A DNA stretch of 64,000 nucleotides, taken from contig JAVHJL010000002.1 in the NCBI GenBank assembly GCA_036971715.1, forward strand, positions 3,194,501 to 3,258,500, in the 5' to 3' direction. Origin of the DNA: Arthrobotrys musiformis. Taxonomy: Eukaryota > Ascomycota > Orbiliomycetes > Orbiliales > Orbiliaceae. Every line of letters starts with the position of its first letter. The first letter of the stretch is position 1. The translations under genes and the position numbers were made by a program. The notes under the pieces were generated by a model. It ran no database searches and was not told the origin of the DNA. It worked only from the letters and a program-made list of their open reading frames with translations. Shown piece after piece: positions 61,142-64,000 of the stretch.

Positions 61142-61893
61142 CAAACATGTTATATCTGTTGGCTGAGAAGTGGGATGATGGGCTGTATCTTTGATAATAT
61201 TTTTATGAAAGGTCTTTGGAGGCGTTCTATTATGCTTAGGGGTTGTTTTTCGTCACTTTCTACATAAAATGGCGTTATGGATATAGTGGTATCACGAATA
61301 CCGGGGGGGCTACATTGAGATTCTACGTGTAAGTTAGGTTCCCATATCATTAAACACTGGGATGGAAGACAAGCTAACGGTGTGACAAAAGGGAAAAGGC
61401 TTCCCCTGATAAAACCGTTTCATTAGCGCTCAGGGTCATATAAATATGACCAAATTTAAAGGGCTCTGTTCTTCTGCCAGCTCTGGGGCACGAGACAAGC
61501 TTTGTTCAACCCTCTCTAGGAAGGACCTAATTATTAACACTAATACTAATCAGCCCCAGGGCTGGTTCAATGTATCTATTATCATTAAATTCTACATTAC
61601 GGCGATAAACCAACATGATGCAACACTAACGGCTCATCAGTCATATATACAAGCTCATGTGAATGTTTATTTTACTCAAGAATAAATATAATGAGTTTAG
61701 TAACTGCACATCAAAGCAGTTTCTATACGGTAAGAGATAACAATTGGAACTATATTATATATGTAATGTACATCCCCATAAGGGGTAAGCTATCCCCGAG
61801 CCCGCGTGAGATTCTACCGCTCTTCATGGCAGATGATAAGTCGATAGGACATGCCGTATTCAGATATCCCATCCCGCCCAATTTATAAGAATC
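61142..61893. other. Intergenic region between members e and f
   Basis: A minus-strand frame at 61150-61350 contains SIIERLQRPF, similar to the IIERIRSPQSF end of member b, but it has no MPC start and no clear core. No other feature seen. Confidence 0.4.
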
Positions 61894-62118
61894 CTATTTA
61901 AATTTGTATCGAATCCTCCCTATTAAGGAAGTAGGTGCCGCTGAAGCCAATAGTTGAGCCCGTGAGATCTCTAATCTTTCGAGTCTTTCTCTTTCATAGA
62001 TTTCCGCACGTTTCCGGGTAATAGCAAATTCGACATTGATTATGACCTTTAACTTGTGTCGGTAGGATGAGCGGTCGTAGAATCGTAGAAAATCGGTCGA
62101 ATAGGCCTTGCATGGCAT
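61894..62118 (-). CDS. MPC-RIR family small protein, member f (74 aa)
   Basis: An intact 74-codon frame with AAA before the ATG; an in-frame TGA lies ten codons upstream. It starts MPCKAY. Residues 22-41 (KLKVIINVEFAITRKRAEIY) align closely with residues 34-52 of member g, sharing KLK, IN, E, an aromatic, AI, R, A and IY, with one residue gap. A charged helix of Glu/Arg follows (YERERLERLE). The motif LIGRIR is at residues 65-70, four residues from the end. It is adjacent to and on the same strand as g, so the two look like tandem duplicates. The helix is probably amphipathic. Function unknown. Confidence 0.65.
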   Translation of the reverse strand: MPCKAYSTDFLRFYDRSSYRHKLKVIINVEFAITRKRAEIYERERLERLEISRAQLLASAAPTSLIGRIRYKFK

Positions 62119-62571
62119 TTTTATAAATCGAGCGGCGAAGAAGCCTCAACTTAGAAATGACCGATGTGCGCTATTCCATAATATTACTGGGTTGGAAAAT
62201 TGAGAGTTTGTATCTTTTGGATTTTATGGTATTCGGCGAACTGCGGCCTCAGACTGTTCGGGGAGGAAGAGGTGCGCCGCTCAACTGCAACTTATAGGGA
62301 TCATTGAAGGATTGGTTGAGGATTGTCTTATTTGCGAACCTCTTGTTGCGTATTGATTTCGTTTGGGAATATCGAGGTAGGGTAATCCGACCGAGCGTAT
62401 CGGTGAGTTCGAATTATATGTGAATCTGAATTTGGTTGAATGATGGCGCCGACCACTAGTCAGGATCCAGTCAGGCATTCGTCCAAACCCGAGTCCAACA
62501 ATGAATTGCGTATTTGTACAACGTACTCTGCAGGTGGAAATGTGTAGGCAGTCTGTGGGAAAATGCTTGGC
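62119..62571. other. Intergenic region between members f and g
   Basis: Presumed promoter of member f. A frame at 62281-62478 begins Met-Pro-Asp but lacks both the Cys and the C-terminal motif. No other feature seen. Confidence 0.45.
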
Positions 62572-62832
62572 TCAGAGCTTGGGCTCGGACGCCCGGCGTA
62601 GTCTCTGAATCAACGGCTCTGGCTCACAATTCTCGGTTATATTTCGTACTGCCACAGAATCTCTTTCTTCCATTTGATATATTTGGGCGACTCTTAGGAT
62701 AGCGTATTCTTCGTTGATCATTTCCTTTAACTTTGCCCACCAAAATGTCGGAGAGGGTTGGAATTGCGGGTATCCCAAAATGCTTTCTTCGTAAAGGTCA
62801 AAAAACGGGTAAGCTGTTGTAGTGCAAGGCAT
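62572..62832 (-). CDS. MPC-RIR family small protein, member g (86 aa)
   Basis: An 86-residue frame starting MPCTTTAYPF with A at -3. Core residues 34-52 (KLKEMINEEYAILRVAQIY) match member f, preceded by FWWA. The family motif appears as LIQRLR at 74-79, the only copy with Leu in place of Ile before the last Arg. The frame is open upstream to an ATG at 62994, which would prepend 54 residues with a hydrophobic start (QPLFFELLLMW); I prefer the inner Met-Pro-Cys start because all family members align there. Function unknown. Confidence 0.62.
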   Translation of the reverse strand: MPCTTTAYPFFDLYEESILGYPQFQPSPTFWWAKLKEMINEEYAILRVAQIYQMEERDSVAVRNITENCEPEPLIQRLRRASEPKL

Positions 62833-63645
62833 TCTTACGAGTGCATTCAATGTTTGCTGCTGGTGCTCAAAGCTGGAAGCCAGAAGCTTGACAAAGATAC
62901 GGCGTGCACTGGGAGCGCACCTGCTAATATACCACATGAGCAGTAGCTCGAAAAATAAAGGCTGAAGGTGGAGATAGGCTGTTATCAACGGCATTTTCTA
63001 TCGCTATCCCCATTGGAATGGAGGAAGCCCACCTGAAACGTCACTCCGTCTGCGCGTGCTCTATTCGTTGGCCAATCCGGCTTTTTGTAATTCTGGCCAC
63101 TTGTCCCGCTTCTAAAGGTGCCATTTTGAGATTGTCTAGTGGAAGTATCTATACTATCGCGGTCGGGATACAATTATGGTGAAGCGTTTCTTCATACAAC
63201 CTAGGTATCCAACAAACTGAATGGAAACGTGGAATTTCGCTTTACAAAACGTATAAATAGTGTTAAATACTTAAATACAGTCTACTGCGAACGGCACCCT
63301 GAGTAATTCAAACTCTAAAGGTTGACTAGCTATCTAGAACAAAAGTTTTAAAGGCCGATCGAAGAGTTCTAGACTAAGATCTGTTTGCACAGTATAAGAG
63401 AAACAACCTGGGCAATTGTGGGCACCTTGCTAGCTTGCTCGGGAAAATCGACAGCCGGGTAACGATACCGGTAGCACTACCACAGTATACATGCGTTAGC
63501 CCAAAATGATCTTTGGCGCTCCTCAATCGAAAACAGACCGATGCCTTGCAAGTTTGCGTCGGAGCACACACATGCATTAATTGCCCGTGCTTGGGTACAT
63601 ATGCACATACCAGAGGTGCTATAGCTTACCCGAACAGTAGAGGCC
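62833..63645. other. Intergenic region between members g and h
   Basis: It includes a 27-codon plus-strand frame at about 63542 that begins MPCKFASEH and soon stops; it may be a broken family member. No other feature seen. Confidence 0.4.
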
Positions 63646-63909
63646 TTAGTCTATACGAGTGCTCGAGCTTGGGCCCTGGACCTTGGATGATATCTGTGCA
63701 TTTCGTATCCTTTCGAGGATCGGCTCCTCAAGTTGTGGTGGTATAGGCTCTGATGGAATTTCCGGACAATTGAAGATCCATAATTGAAGCGCCATCAGGT
63801 TCTCCCACTTCCGCGTTATAGAGTGGTTTGAAGTATCGGTTTCCATCGCGTCGAAACCCTTGCCGAACCAACCGATAGGCCGAACAAATAGTCCCCGGGA
63901 GCAAGGCAT
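63646..63909 (-). CDS. MPC-RIR family small protein, member h (87 aa)
   Basis: An 87-residue frame beginning MPCSRG with A at -3. RKWENLMALQLWIF at residues 33-46 recalls the Trp-Glu core of c and d, and the motif ILERIR is at 64-69, followed by a Ser-rich 18-residue tail. The frame extends upstream by 12 codons to an ATG at 63945, which I reject on family alignment. It is the right-most member seen, only about 90 bp from the window end, so the family may continue beyond. Function unknown. Confidence 0.6.
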   Translation of the reverse strand: MPCSRGLFVRPIGWFGKGFDAMETDTSNHSITRKWENLMALQLWIFNCPEIPSEPIPPQLEEPILERIRNAQISSKVQGPSSSTRID

Positions 63910-64000
63910 AGTGACGTTCGAAATATGGAAAAGTCCTGGGTACAAAACCAGAAAAGCTTAGCTATTCGGGTTGAAGTCGTCGAAAGAGGATGTCAGTCTC

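Overview
This window is nuclear DNA from a filamentous ascomycete (Pezizomycotina). The signs are many short GT-AG introns (about 50-180 nt, several with CTAAC/CTAAT branch points), monocistronic genes on both strands, and typical fungal gene content: a CAF-1 subunit with a KER domain, Rtt109, lanosterol synthase, a fungal rhodopsin-like 7TM protein and CBM1 proteins. I cannot fix the class from sequence alone. Exon structures below were built by hand from splice signals and reading phase.

Layout. 0-3 kb: the 3' end of an acidic-protein gene, then a multi-exon gene resembling the fungal Uma2/PD-(D/E)XK-like family. 3.7-7.8 kb (+): SYG1/XPR1-type SPX-EXS phosphate exporter. 9.1-11.6 kb (-): CAF-1 large subunit, convergent with it. 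11.6-19.3 kb: a gene desert. 19.3-20.8 kb (-): 7TM rhodopsin-like protein. 24.3-25.8 kb (+): secreted protein with about five CBM1-like modules. 25.8-31.7 kb: second gene-poor block, ending in a 9-bp minisatellite just upstream of an orphan protein gene (31.7-34.2 kb, +). 34.7-40.2 kb (-): tandem duplicate of kelch-propeller membrane proteins. 42.4-44.8 kb (-): ERG7. 46.1-46.7 kb (-): small secreted CBM1/cysteine-repeat protein. 48.0-49.0 kb (-): mitochondrial ribosomal protein with an RNase III fold (MRPL15/mL57). 50.1-51.9 kb (+): RTT109. 52.4-54.6 kb (-): PhoD-like phosphatase.

The most unusual content is at 49.4 kb and from 55 kb to the right edge. Eight short ATG-initiated ORFs (69-101 codons, both strands) all begin Met-Pro-Cys and all carry one motif near the C terminus, (L/I/M)(L/I)x(K/R)(I/L)R. 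All eight have a purine at -3. The middles differ greatly, but two pairs are clearly paralogous: 56.6/57.5 kb share an MPCK(S/A)HPPP start and a WEFxW core, and 61.9/62.6 kb share a KLKxxxINxE(F/Y)AI core. I know no described family with this layout. It looks like a lineage-restricted, locally expanded family with conserved ends and a fast-diverging core, which I call MPC-RIR here.

The other genes are mostly housekeeping (phosphate homeostasis, chromatin assembly, sterol synthesis, mitochondrial translation) mixed with surface or secreted accessory genes (CBM1 proteins, kelch pair, 7TM protein). CAF-1 and Rtt109 act in one pathway (H3K56 acetylation and replication-coupled nucleosome assembly), but lie 38 kb apart.
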